DNA from: Actinomycetota bacterium
GTDB lineage: Bacteria; Actinomycetota; Thermoleophilia; UBA2241
Direction of reading: 5' to 3'
DNA length: 36,191 nt
Assembly (NCBI GenBank): GCA_012514235.1
Contig: JAAZAR010000096.1
Span: 1-36,191 of the forward strand
The notes beneath the pieces are model-generated. The model made no database searches, was not told the origin of the DNA, and saw only the letters and a program-made list of their open reading frames with translations. The position numbers and the translations under genes were made by a program. Positions 6,795 to 13,650 of the stretch are shown piece after piece (the first letter of the stretch is position 1; every line of letters starts with the position of its first letter).

Positions 6795-7721
6795 TCACCT
6801 GCCGAGCAGCACGCGCAGGTTGCGGGCGATGAGGGTCGGGGAGTAGTCGAGCCCGCAGCGGCACAGCTTGTCGCGGGTCGCCGCGCCGAGTTCTTCGGCA
6901 GGCGTCGCGGCGAGGACGGCCGCCGTCTCGTCGTCGTCGAACACCTCGGCCGGCGCGACCACGAGGTCGACGCCAGCGTTCTCCGGACAGGCCTGCTGGC
7001 AGCGCAGGCAGCCGACGGCGCAGTGGTGCCACGCGGGGTCGACCCAGTCGGGGAACGGCGCCTCGTCCTCGTTGACGCCGGTCAGGCAGCGGTCCGTCTG
7101 CAGCAGGAAGCGGTCGGCGCGGATGGCGCCGGAGGGGCAGGCGCGAAGACAGGCGCTGCAGCGCTCGCACCGGTCCAGCTGCTGCGGCTCGCCCCAGACG
7201 TCGTCCGCCGGAGGAGCGGCGTCGGTGACGGCCGCCGCCAGCATCAGGTAACTGCCGAGGCTGCCCTGCACGTAGGCGATGTTGTTGCGGCCGTAGCGGG
7301 CGAGGCCGGCGCAGGCCGCGAGCGTCTTGAGCGGCGGCTCGAAGCGCGCGGCGGAGGCGCCGGACGGCGCCAGCGCCGCGCTCAACGCCGCCGCCAACCC
7401 GTCCGGCACGGTGCGGTAGCCGGCGTAGTGGGGCGGCACGACCACTTCGCGGGTCTCACCGTCCAGTGTGAGCGTCGCGCGTGTGAGCGGCCTCGCCGTC
7501 GCTCCGACGACGACGGCGCGCGGCTCCGTGACGCCGGCGGGCCACGCGAAGGCGACCACGCCCTCGAGCTCGGCGGCGGTCGGGCCGGGCAGCTCGCCGG
7601 AGGCGAGGACCCCGGCCACCCGGTCCCGGATGTCGTCCATGCGGGTCGCCCGGACCACCCGCGCCGTCCACCCTGCGGCGGCAAGGTCGTCCAGCACGGC
7701 GTTCCAGTCGGGCGTGGCCAT
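6795..7721 (-). CDS. QueG-like double [4Fe-4S] protein
   Basis: A 308-residue relative of epoxyqueuosine reductase. Seen: the QueG-like core 'AGLARYGRNNIAY', then two complete cluster motifs, C185-x2-C188-x2-C191-x3-C195-P and C234-x3-C238-x2-C241-x3-C245-P, and a C-terminal 'LDYSPTLIARNLRVLL' helix. Two further cysteines (C287, C289) lie near the end. QueG proper is longer and uses cobalamin, and I cannot confirm the cobalamin site or catalytic Asp here, so an electron-transfer or related reductase role is as likely as queuosine synthesis. The ATG at 7721 has a weak GAGAGA SD; upstream in-frame codons are low-complexity. It precedes the LysA-like gene, possibly as an operon. Confidence 0.82.
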   Translation of the reverse strand: MATPDWNAVLDDLAAAGWTARVVRATRMDDIRDRVAGVLASGELPGPTAAELEGVVAFAWPAGVTEPRAVVVGATARPLTRATLTLDGETREVVVPPHYAGYRTVPDGLAAALSAALAPSGASAARFEPPLKTLAACAGLARYGRNNIAYVQGSLGSYLMLAAAVTDAAPPADDVWGEPQQLDRCERCSACLRACPSGAIRADRFLLQTDRCLTGVNEDEAPFPDWVDPAWHHCAVGCLRCQQACPENAGVDLVVAPAEVFDDDETAAVLAATPAEELGAATRDKLCRCGLDYSPTLIARNLRVLLGR

Positions 7722-7755
7722 CGCATCTCTCTCGTCGATTCCGGGGCCGCCCGCG

Positions 7756-7783
7756 AGTTTACGCCGTCCTGAGGGCGCCGCAA
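7756..7783 (-). promoter_or_regulatory. Candidate promoter of the QueG-like operon
   Basis: On the minus strand TTGCGG (7783-7778) and TAAACT (7761-7756) are separated by 16 nt, and the -10 lies 34 nt before the ATG at 7721. TTGxxx plus TAxxxT fits a housekeeping sigma promoter. Only sequence match supports it. Confidence 0.35.
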
Positions 7784-7890
7784 CCGCCGCCGCCGAGTCG
7801 CAGAACCGACGTGTCCACTTGCCTCCGCGCCGTCGGAGGACGAGACTCCAGGTCGCGGAGTCATGGCGGTACGCGGACGAGGAGGGCGCC

Positions 7891-8058
7891 GTGCGCGCGG
7901 GAACTGAGCTGCTCGTGCTTCTCATGATCGGCGGCGGGCTGTTGTTCACGCTCGTCTCCGTCGTCGCCTGGACCACCGGGCGCCGCGTCGGCGCCTTCGT
8001 GCTGGCCGTCATCGCCGGCATCGACTTCGCCTTCGCCGTCTCCCTGCTCACACGCTAG
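7891..8058 (+). CDS. Small two-helix membrane protein, 55 residues
   Basis: A GTG at 7891 is preceded by a strong SD (GGAGG, about 6 nt spacing), and the frame runs 55 codons. The peptide has two hydrophobic segments, about residues 7-24 and 31-52, joined by the basic turn 'TTGRRVG', which predicts a cytoplasmic or periplasmic hairpin in the membrane. I do not recognise a family. Its stop codon TAG (8056-8058) is part of TAGGAT, a good -10 for the AI-2E permease gene that follows 44 nt later. The two genes may be co-transcribed or the second may have its own promoter. Confidence 0.6.
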   Translation: MRAGTELLVLLMIGGGLLFTLVSVVAWTTGRRVGAFVLAVIAGIDFAFAVSLLTR

Positions 8059-8102
8059 GATGTCGCCACCGCCGGACGGCGGCCACGGAGCAGGAGGGTG
8101 TG

Positions 8103-9476
8103 ATGGGGCTGTTCAGGAGGGGCGACCCGCGGCCAGTCGGCGAGCCGGCGACGCCGCAGGCCGCGGACGCGGCACTCTTCGCGCACGGGTTCGTCCCGTA
8201 CTGGTTCAGGCGTCTCGGCACGGCGAGCTGGTACACGATCGGCATCGTGATCGTCCTGGCCGGCCTGGTCTATGCGCTCCACGCCCTCGCGACGCTCGTC
8301 GTGCCGGCCCTGTTCGCCGTCCTGCTGGGCGCGACGTTCATGCCGGCCGTCGACTGGCTCGAGCGGCACCACGTCGGCCGCGCGTGGGGCGCCTTCCTCA
8401 TGACCATGCTCATCGTCGTGGGGGCGTTCGCGCTGCTCGCGCTGATGACCGTGGGCATCATCAGGCAATGGCCGACCATCGAGACGCAGGTCGAGTCCGC
8501 GGTGGGATGGATCGACGACGCGCTGTCGGATCTCAACATCGACCCCGACATCATCCACACGGCCAAGGAGAGCCTCACCGGCAGCATGGGGAGCTGGGCC
8601 AGGGGCATCTTCGGCGGGGCGCTCCAGGGCATCACCTCCCTGGCCACCATGGCGTTCGGCGTCTTCATCGGGCTCAACATCCTCGTCTACGTGCTCATCG
8701 GGGGCAGGCGCATCGCGCAGTGGTCCTCGCACCACATGGGGCCCGTGCCGCCGGTGGTCGGGTACTCGATCCTCGCCAAGAGCGCGCGCTTCCTGCGTGG
8801 CTACATCTGGGGCAGCACGCTCATCGGCATCTTCAACGGTGCCGTGGTCGGATCCGGCGCGCTGGTGCTCGGCGTGCCGCTGGTCTTCACCATCTTCGTG
8901 GTGCAGTGGTTCACCAACTACATCCCGATGTTCGGTGCGTTCATCGGAGGCGCGTTCGCCGTGCTCGTCGCGCTCGGCACCGGCGGTGTGACGGACGCGG
9001 TGTGGATGCTGGTCTTCGTCCTGATCGCGAACGGACCGCTGCAGACCGTGGTGGCGCAGTTCGCACTGGGGGCCTCGCTCAAGCTGAGCGGGCTGGTCGT
9101 GCTCTTCGCTACCACGGGCGGGGCGATCCTGGCCGGCGCGCTCGGCGGCATCTTCGCGGCGCCGTTCGTCAAGATCGGCGTTGACGCGTACCAGCAGCTC
9201 AAGGCCGCCGGCCTGTTCGAGGACAGAGCCCCTGAGGGAGGTCCCGGCGAGGACGGACGCGGCCCGGGAGGGCCGCCGGGGGCGGCGGAGGCACCGCCGC
9301 CGGGAGCGGCCGCCGCTGCGCCGTCAGGGACGACGCGCGCGGCAACCGAGGCGCCCGCGGGGGCAGCCGGGACCACGGAGGCGCCAGCGGGGGCAGCCGG
9401 GGACGAGGCGACGCGACCGGACGACAAGCCAAGTGGCCCTCCACCGGCCGGCGGGCTCAGCGGGAGCGCTCCCTGA
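8103..9476 (+). CDS. AI-2E family (PerM/DUF20) membrane permease with a Pro/Ala-rich tail
   Basis: 457 residues. Residues about 35-375 are the AI-2E/PerM core: paired N-terminal helices, a soluble amphipathic region (about 120-170), and a C-terminal block of helices with 'GSTLIGIFNGAVVG', 'WFTNYIPMFGAFIGG' and the 'AGALGGIFAAPFVKI' re-entrant motif. Members export signals, ions or organic solutes; none can be assigned here. Residues about 385-457 form a disordered tail rich in Gly, Ala, Pro and Glu, with a 10-residue unit repeated twice (TEAPAGAAGT). The ATG at 8103 follows AGGAGG by 6 nt; a GTG at 8100 is less likely. A TAGGAT -10 overlaps the stop of the small upstream gene. Confidence 0.88.
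   Translation: MGLFRRGDPRPVGEPATPQAADAALFAHGFVPYWFRRLGTASWYTIGIVIVLAGLVYALHALATLVVPALFAVLLGATFMPAVDWLERHHVGRAWGAFLMTMLIVVGAFALLALMTVGIIRQWPTIETQVESAVGWIDDALSDLNIDPDIIHTAKESLTGSMGSWARGIFGGALQGITSLATMAFGVFIGLNILVYVLIGGRRIAQWSSHHMGPVPPVVGYSILAKSARFLRGYIWGSTLIGIFNGAVVGSGALVLGVPLVFTIFVVQWFTNYIPMFGAFIGGAFAVLVALGTGGVTDAVWMLVFVLIANGPLQTVVAQFALGASLKLSGLVVLFATTGGAILAGALGGIFAAPFVKIGVDAYQQLKAAGLFEDRAPEGGPGEDGRGPGGPPGAAEAPPPGAAAAAPSGTTRAATEAPAGAAGTTEAPAGAAGDEATRPDDKPSGPPPAGGLSGSAP
9345..9401 (+). repeat. 30-nt tandem repeat in the permease tail
   Basis: Two 27-nt copies (9345-9371 and 9375-9401) differ at only two positions and repeat with a 30-nt period, in frame, encoding T-E-A-P-A-G-A-A-G. Copy number could vary by slippage without breaking the frame. 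Confidence 0.7.
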
Positions 9477-9532
9477 GCGCCGTGAGCGCGGAACTGACGA
9501 GGCCGTAAGGGTGGTGGGCGACCCGGCCGGCG

Positions 9533-11062
9533 TCAGGAGCCGGCGAGCCAGTCCCGCAGGGCGGCCTCGACCGGCTCGCGGCCGGCCTCCACGCGGGCGT
9601 CGAAGCGCCGCGGGCGGGCGCGGACGGCGCGGAGCTGCGGCGGCACGCTCGCTCCGGGTGCGAGGTCGACGACCCTGTCGAGCAGGTCGAGGTCGTCGTC
9701 GACGCCCGGGACAGGCTCGCCGGCGCGGACGCCGGTGAGGCCGCGGACCACGTCGGCGGCGAACTTGCTCCAGTGCGCGGTGCTCGCGATGAGCACCGGC
9801 ACATCGCCGCCGAGCCGCTCCGCGGCCTCCCACGCCACGGCCGTGTGGGGATCGAGCAGGTAGCCCAGCTCGTGCTGCACACGGCCGATCGTCTCCAGGC
9901 AGGTGTCGTTGTCCACCCACTCCGGCGTGAACGAGGCGGTCAACCTGGCGTGGGTCTCGTCGTCCACCGCGAACCGGCCCGACGTCTTGAGCTCGCCCAT
10001 CCACGCCGCGATGCGCGCCGGATCGCCGGTGAGGTCGTACAGGAGGCGCTCCAGGTTGGACGAGATGAGGATGTCCATGGAGGGTGAGGGCGTCTTGACG
10101 AGCGAGCGGGCGGCGATGTCGTAGACGCCGCTCGAGAGGAAGTCGTAGAGCACGTTGTTGGTGTTGCTCGCGCAGAGGAGCCGGCGGACCGGCACGCCGA
10201 TGTCGCGCGCGTACCAGGCGGCGAGGATGTTGCCGAAGTTGCCGGTGGGGACGCAGACGTCGATGGGGTCGCCGGCGGCGACGGCGCCGCGGGCGGCGAG
10301 ATCGGCGTAGCCGCTCATGTAGTAGACGATCTGCGGGAGCAGCCGGCCCCAGTTGATCGAGTTGGCCGAGCTGAGGGCGAGGCCGTGATGCTCGGCCAGC
10401 TCGGCGGCGAACGCCTCGTCGTCGAAGACGGCCTTGACGGAGGTCTGGCAGGCATCGAAGTCGCCGGCCAGGCGGTAGACGGTGAGGTTGTCGCCGGGCT
10501 GCGTGACCATCTGCAGCTCTTGCAGCGCGGAGACTCCGGCGTCCGGGTAGAAGACGCAGATGCGGGTATGGGCGCGATCGGCGTAGCCGTTGAGCGCCGC
10601 CACGCCCGTGTCGCCGCTCGTGGCCACCAGGATGAGGAAGTCGAGGTCGGTGGCCCCCTTGGCGTGGGCCTGCTCCAGGGCCTCGCTGAAGTACAGCGGC
10701 ATGCACTGCAGCGCCATGTCCTTGAAGGCGAGCGTCGGGCCGTGCCAGAGCTCGAGCACGTGTCGCCCCGGTGCGACGTCGACGACCGGGGCGATCTCAG
10801 GGTGATCGAAGTCCGGGCCGTACGCGCGGGCCGCGATCGCGCGCGTGCGGGCGGCGGAGACGTCGAGGCCAAAGGCCTCGTACACCGCCGCCGCCCGTGC
10901 GTGGTACGGCACGTCCGCCAGGGCCACGACCTGGTCCACGCCGAACTGCGGCAGGCGCTCGGGCACGAAGAGGCCTCCTCCGGGAGCGATGCCCTCGAGG
11001 ATCGCCTCCGTGAAGCTGCGGGGCGCGTCCACCGCGCCGCGGGTGTCCCGGTACAGGATCAT
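9533..11062 (-). CDS. thrC: Threonine synthase
   Basis: PLP enzyme converting O-phospho-L-homoserine to L-threonine, the last step of threonine synthesis. It has 509 residues, the longer fold-type II class. Seen: N-terminal 'GGLFVPE' region typical of ThrC, PLP lysine K114 in 'HGPTLAFKDMALQ', 'ATSGDTGVAALNG' and 'PTGNFGNILAAWYA' glycine loops that hold the PLP phosphate, and 'NTNNVLYDF'. The ATG at 11062 has no SD but has TAGAAT 9 nt upstream. It lies downstream of the PHP-GT gene with a hairpin between, so it is probably transcribed on its own. Convergent with the permease. No hom or thrB is in the window. Confidence 0.96.
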   Translation of the reverse strand: MILYRDTRGAVDAPRSFTEAILEGIAPGGGLFVPERLPQFGVDQVVALADVPYHARAAAVYEAFGLDVSAARTRAIAARAYGPDFDHPEIAPVVDVAPGRHVLELWHGPTLAFKDMALQCMPLYFSEALEQAHAKGATDLDFLILVATSGDTGVAALNGYADRAHTRICVFYPDAGVSALQELQMVTQPGDNLTVYRLAGDFDACQTSVKAVFDDEAFAAELAEHHGLALSSANSINWGRLLPQIVYYMSGYADLAARGAVAAGDPIDVCVPTGNFGNILAAWYARDIGVPVRRLLCASNTNNVLYDFLSSGVYDIAARSLVKTPSPSMDILISSNLERLLYDLTGDPARIAAWMGELKTSGRFAVDDETHARLTASFTPEWVDNDTCLETIGRVQHELGYLLDPHTAVAWEAAERLGGDVPVLIASTAHWSKFAADVVRGLTGVRAGEPVPGVDDDLDLLDRVVDLAPGASVPPQLRAVRARPRRFDARVEAGREPVEAALRDWLAGS

Positions 11063-11071
11063 GGCCCCGGG

Positions 11072-11077
11072 ATTCTA
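11072..11077 (-). promoter_or_regulatory. -10 element before thrC
   Basis: TAGAAT (minus strand) ends 9 nt before the thrC ATG at 11062, giving a leader of about 0-3 nt. There is no SD. No -35 box is evident at 16-18 nt. Confidence 0.45.
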
Positions 11078-11162
11078 CAGGAACCGGGACCACGGCACTC
11101 GATCACGGGCGAGGAGGCCGGAAGCCGGCGCGTGTTCTCGCTCGCCGAAGCGGAAGGGACCG

Positions 11163-11193
11163 GGGCCGGCCCGGCGTCAGTCCGGGCCGGCCC
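11163..11193 (-). terminator. 12-bp GC hairpin whose loop holds the PHP-GT stop codon
   Basis: Arms GGGCCGGCCCGG (11163-11174) and CCGGGCCGGCCC (11182-11193) are perfect complements around a 7-nt loop. The minus-strand stop codon TGA (11179-11177) is inside the loop. The stem is all G/C with no following U-tract, as in many actinobacterial terminators. It separates the PHP-GT gene from thrC. Confidence 0.6.
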
Positions 11194-13015
11194 GATGTGT
11201 CCCGGAGGGCGGCAGCACGGTGACCCTCGAGGGGTCGACGCCGGCGGCGATGAGTGCGCGGGCGGCCTGACGCGTCGGCGCGAACGCCTCGTCGAGCCGC
11301 CCGTAGAACCAGGCGAGGTAGCGGCGCCGCAGCCGCCCGGCCAGACCGCCGGGCGGCGGCGGCGCCGTCAGCCACGTCGGATCGACGGCGCCCGTCACCG
11401 GCAGGTGCAGCAGGCGAGACGCGGCGAGGGCGACGAGACCTTGTCCGGCGGTCGAGTCCGTGTGGACGGCGGTGAACCGTTCCTCCTCGATGTAGTCCAC
11501 GATCGCGACGAGCGGCGGGACCAGCCAGTGCGGCCCGGCCCCGTTGCGCGAGGGTCGCCAGGCGAGCGCTCTGAAGTCCACGACAGGTTCCCCCGGCGAG
11601 GCGGGCGCGGCGGAGCAGGTGATGAGCGTCACGTCGATGTCGCGCCGGTCTGCCGCGCGACTCTCCGGCGGGTGGCATCCGCCGCCACGCCAGGCCCGCT
11701 GCGGGGTCGCCGAGCAGAGCACGGCGACCCTTTCGCGCGGCGCGGAACGGCGCTCGCCGAGGAAATGGGCGCGCAGTTGCTCCTGCAAACCCCTGTCCCG
11801 GCTCTGGAAGCTCCAGGCGAAGTAGTACGGGATCTCAAGGAACGCGACCATGCCCACGGCGTACAGGCTTTGGAGCACCTGTCGCACAGTGAGGCGCACG
11901 GCCGGGTCCAGCAGGGCCGCGAGGTGCATGCCCATCACGTCGTCGGCCAGGCGCTGGGCCACGACGAACAGCCGCCGGTTGAGCTCCCTGGCGTCGACGG
12001 CGTTGATGCCGGCGGGGGCGGCGAGGAGGCTGCCGATCTCACGGTCCAGCAGCCCCTCCCAGGCAGGGCCGCGCCGGTCGCCGTCGCGGTACAGGCCCGG
12101 CGCCATGCGGCGCACGCCGCGCAACGTCTTCTCGAGCACGGGGACGTCGCGGCCGATGCGCCCGAAGCCCTTGCGCAGCAGGCCGAGCGCCCGCTTGCGC
12201 CCGTCCTGCTCGTCCAGGCGGAGGATCTCGCGGATCTTCCAGAACGACGCCGCGTAGATGCTGTGGGCCAGGGTGCGCGCGTCGCCGTCGGCGCCGCCGT
12301 GGGTGCAGTCGCCGGCGGCGACGGCTCGGAGGAAGCCGGCCACCGAGCCGTCGCCGCCGGCCACCGTGTAGGCGCTGGCGGCGAAGAGGCCGCTGTGGTC
12401 GTCCGAGCCGCCGACGAGGGACTTGCGCCACGGAGTCTCGCCGTACGGCTCGATGCCGTGGCGCTCCGCCATCGCCTCCAGCCGTTCGCGGGTGAGGCCG
12501 GCGGCGATGGCGCGCAGCAGGCCGTTGCTGCGGCTGGTGCGCGCCCCGTTACGCCCCTCGAGGACGTTGAACAGCAGGAGCATGCGCTCCACGGTCTCGG
12601 GCGTGAGCTTGCCGCTCATGTCGAAGAGCGGGTGCGCGAGGTAGTGCGTCACGTTCGCCTCGCGCAGCACGGCGACCAGGTCGTACACGTTCTCGCGCGC
12701 CTGGTCGGCTACCGAGAACGTCCGCTCGTCGATGCCCAGAGCGACCACGTGGACGCGTGCGCGGTCCTCGGGGAACCACGTGTCGAGCTCGCATCCCAGA
12801 AAGGTCCCGGGCAGGTGCGCGATCGCGAGGGAGCCGGCCAGCGAGTTGTGGTCGGTGATGGTGACCCATTCCATGCCGCGGGCGCGCTCGGCGTGGTACA
12901 GCTCCACGGGGTCGGTGAACGACTCGGCGCTGCGCAGTGCACGGATGCCCGCGTGGCCCGACGTGTCGGAGTGCCTGGAGTGGACGTGCAGGTCGGCTCT
13001 GGACTGCGGTGTCAC
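11177..13015 (-). CDS. PHP-domain phosphoesterase fused to a truncated GT-4 glycosyltransferase half
   Basis: 612 residues. Residues 1-270 are a PHP metal-dependent hydrolase: 'DLHVHSRHSD' (H10, H12), 'TITDHNS' (D55, H56), 'GCELD' (E76), 'YLAHPL' (H128) and 'GGSDDHSG' (D205, H207) supply the expected metal ligands. Residues about 275-405 are an unassigned helical linker. From about 415 the sequence follows the N-terminal Rossmann lobe of GT-4 glycosyltransferases ('FTAVHTDSTAGQGL', 'LHLPVTGAVDPTW', 'AFAPTRQAARALIAAGVDPSRVTVLPPSG'). It ends there, so the UDP/GDP-sugar-binding C-terminal lobe is absent. No continuation exists in the 114 nt before thrC in any frame. Start is GTG at 13015. A polysaccharide-related role is inference. 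Confidence 0.82.
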   Translation of the reverse strand: MTPQSRADLHVHSRHSDTSGHAGIRALRSAESFTDPVELYHAERARGMEWVTITDHNSLAGSLAIAHLPGTFLGCELDTWFPEDRARVHVVALGIDERTFSVADQARENVYDLVAVLREANVTHYLAHPLFDMSGKLTPETVERMLLLFNVLEGRNGARTSRSNGLLRAIAAGLTRERLEAMAERHGIEPYGETPWRKSLVGGSDDHSGLFAASAYTVAGGDGSVAGFLRAVAAGDCTHGGADGDARTLAHSIYAASFWKIREILRLDEQDGRKRALGLLRKGFGRIGRDVPVLEKTLRGVRRMAPGLYRDGDRRGPAWEGLLDREIGSLLAAPAGINAVDARELNRRLFVVAQRLADDVMGMHLAALLDPAVRLTVRQVLQSLYAVGMVAFLEIPYYFAWSFQSRDRGLQEQLRAHFLGERRSAPRERVAVLCSATPQRAWRGGGCHPPESRAADRRDIDVTLITCSAAPASPGEPVVDFRALAWRPSRNGAGPHWLVPPLVAIVDYIEEERFTAVHTDSTAGQGLVALAASRLLHLPVTGAVDPTWLTAPPPPGGLAGRLRRRYLAWFYGRLDEAFAPTRQAARALIAAGVDPSRVTVLPPSGTHRAGPD

Positions 13016-13065
13016 GTCTTCACTCTACCTCACTCGCCTGAGTCCGGCCTCACGACCGACGGGCT

Positions 13066-13094
13066 TTGCCATTCGTCGCGGATGCGGCTACTGT
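13066..13094 (+). promoter_or_regulatory. Leaderless promoter of the double-ACT gene
   Basis: TTGCCA (13066-13071) and TACTGT (13089-13094) are exactly 17 nt apart, 5/6 and 4/6 matches to consensus. The -10 ends 7 nt before the ATG at 13102, so the transcript should begin at the start codon. No SD is present. The best-formed promoter in the window. Confidence 0.6.
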
Positions 13095-13101
13095 CTGCGG
13101 C

Positions 13102-13635
13102 ATGGACCTTCTGCACCATGCCGTGCTCACCGCCGTCGGCGACGACCGGCCCGGTCTCGTCGACGAGGTCACGCGCTACGTCACCGAGCGCGGGGGCAAC
13201 CTCGAGGACAGCCGCATGGTGAACCTCCGCGGCCAGTTCGCGATGATGATGCTCATCGCCGGCGACGAGGCGGCCATGGCGCGCCTGCAGGACGGCCTCG
13301 GCCAGCTGCGCCGCGCCAGTCACGTGCACGCGGAGCTGCGTCCGGCGGACGCCGGGTCGGCGGAGCAGGCCCCGGCGCTGCCCTTCAGGCTCACGACGTG
13401 GGCCATGGACCACCCAGGTCTGATGCAGTCCATCGCACATCTCCTGACCGAGAAGGGCGTCAACATCGAGAGCGTCGAGTCGTCGCTCCGTCCCGCACCG
13501 TACACCAACACGCCGCTGTTCGAGATGGAGCTCGTGGTGTCCCTGCCGGCGACGACCCCCGTCGCGGACGTGCGCGAGGCCCTGGGCGACCTCTGCGACG
13601 AGCTGAACATCGACTGGCAGCTCACGGCCCTCTGA
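13102..13635 (+). CDS. Tandem ACT-domain protein, GcvR-like
   Basis: 177 residues with two ACT domains (about 5-80 and 90-175). Each opens with the ligand-loop pattern of GcvR-type proteins: 'VGDDRPGLVDEVTRYVTERGGNLEDSRM' begins the first and 'AMDHPGLMQSIAHLLTEKGVNIESVES' the second (fragments at residues 10-37 and 98-124). ACT domains bind amino acids and regulate enzymes or transcription factors. GcvR represses the glycine-cleavage activator in E. coli, but no gcv genes are here, so the target is unknown. ATG 13102 is preceded by a well-formed promoter and no SD; a TTG at 13066 is the -35 box, not a start. Convergent with the HAD-AIR gene. Confidence 0.88.
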   Translation: MDLLHHAVLTAVGDDRPGLVDEVTRYVTERGGNLEDSRMVNLRGQFAMMMLIAGDEAAMARLQDGLGQLRRASHVHAELRPADAGSAEQAPALPFRLTTWAMDHPGLMQSIAHLLTEKGVNIESVESSLRPAPYTNTPLFEMELVVSLPATTPVADVREALGDLCDELNIDWQLTAL

Positions 13636-13640
13636 GGGCC
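13626..13640 (+). terminator. Short hairpin over the ACT-gene stop codon
   Basis: GGCCC and GGGCC (13626-13630 and 13636-13640) flank a 5-nt loop that contains the stop TGA (13633-13635). Short stem and no T-tract, so weak on its own; listed because the same arrangement recurs. Confidence 0.3.
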
Positions 13641-13650
13641 CGCCCGCCGG

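Noticed and set aside
5335..6846. A 503-codon plus-strand frame
   Set aside because: Antisense to the LysA-like decarboxylase, and starts inside glpK; composition is that of a shadow.
9462..9473. Perfect palindrome GGGAGCGCTCCC at the permease end
   Set aside because: As an operator it is oddly placed in the last codons of a gene; it can be explained by the local Gly/Ser/Ala/Pro codons and by the overlapping hairpin at 9466-9480.
13066..13068. TTG at 13066 as the start of the double-ACT gene
   Set aside because: These bases form a near-consensus -35 box with a -10 exactly 17 nt on; the ACT fold begins at the ATG at 13102.
10385..13222. A 945-codon open frame on the plus strand
   Set aside because: It runs antisense to thrC and the PHP-GT gene, both with complete catalytic motifs. 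No SD and no recognisable domain.
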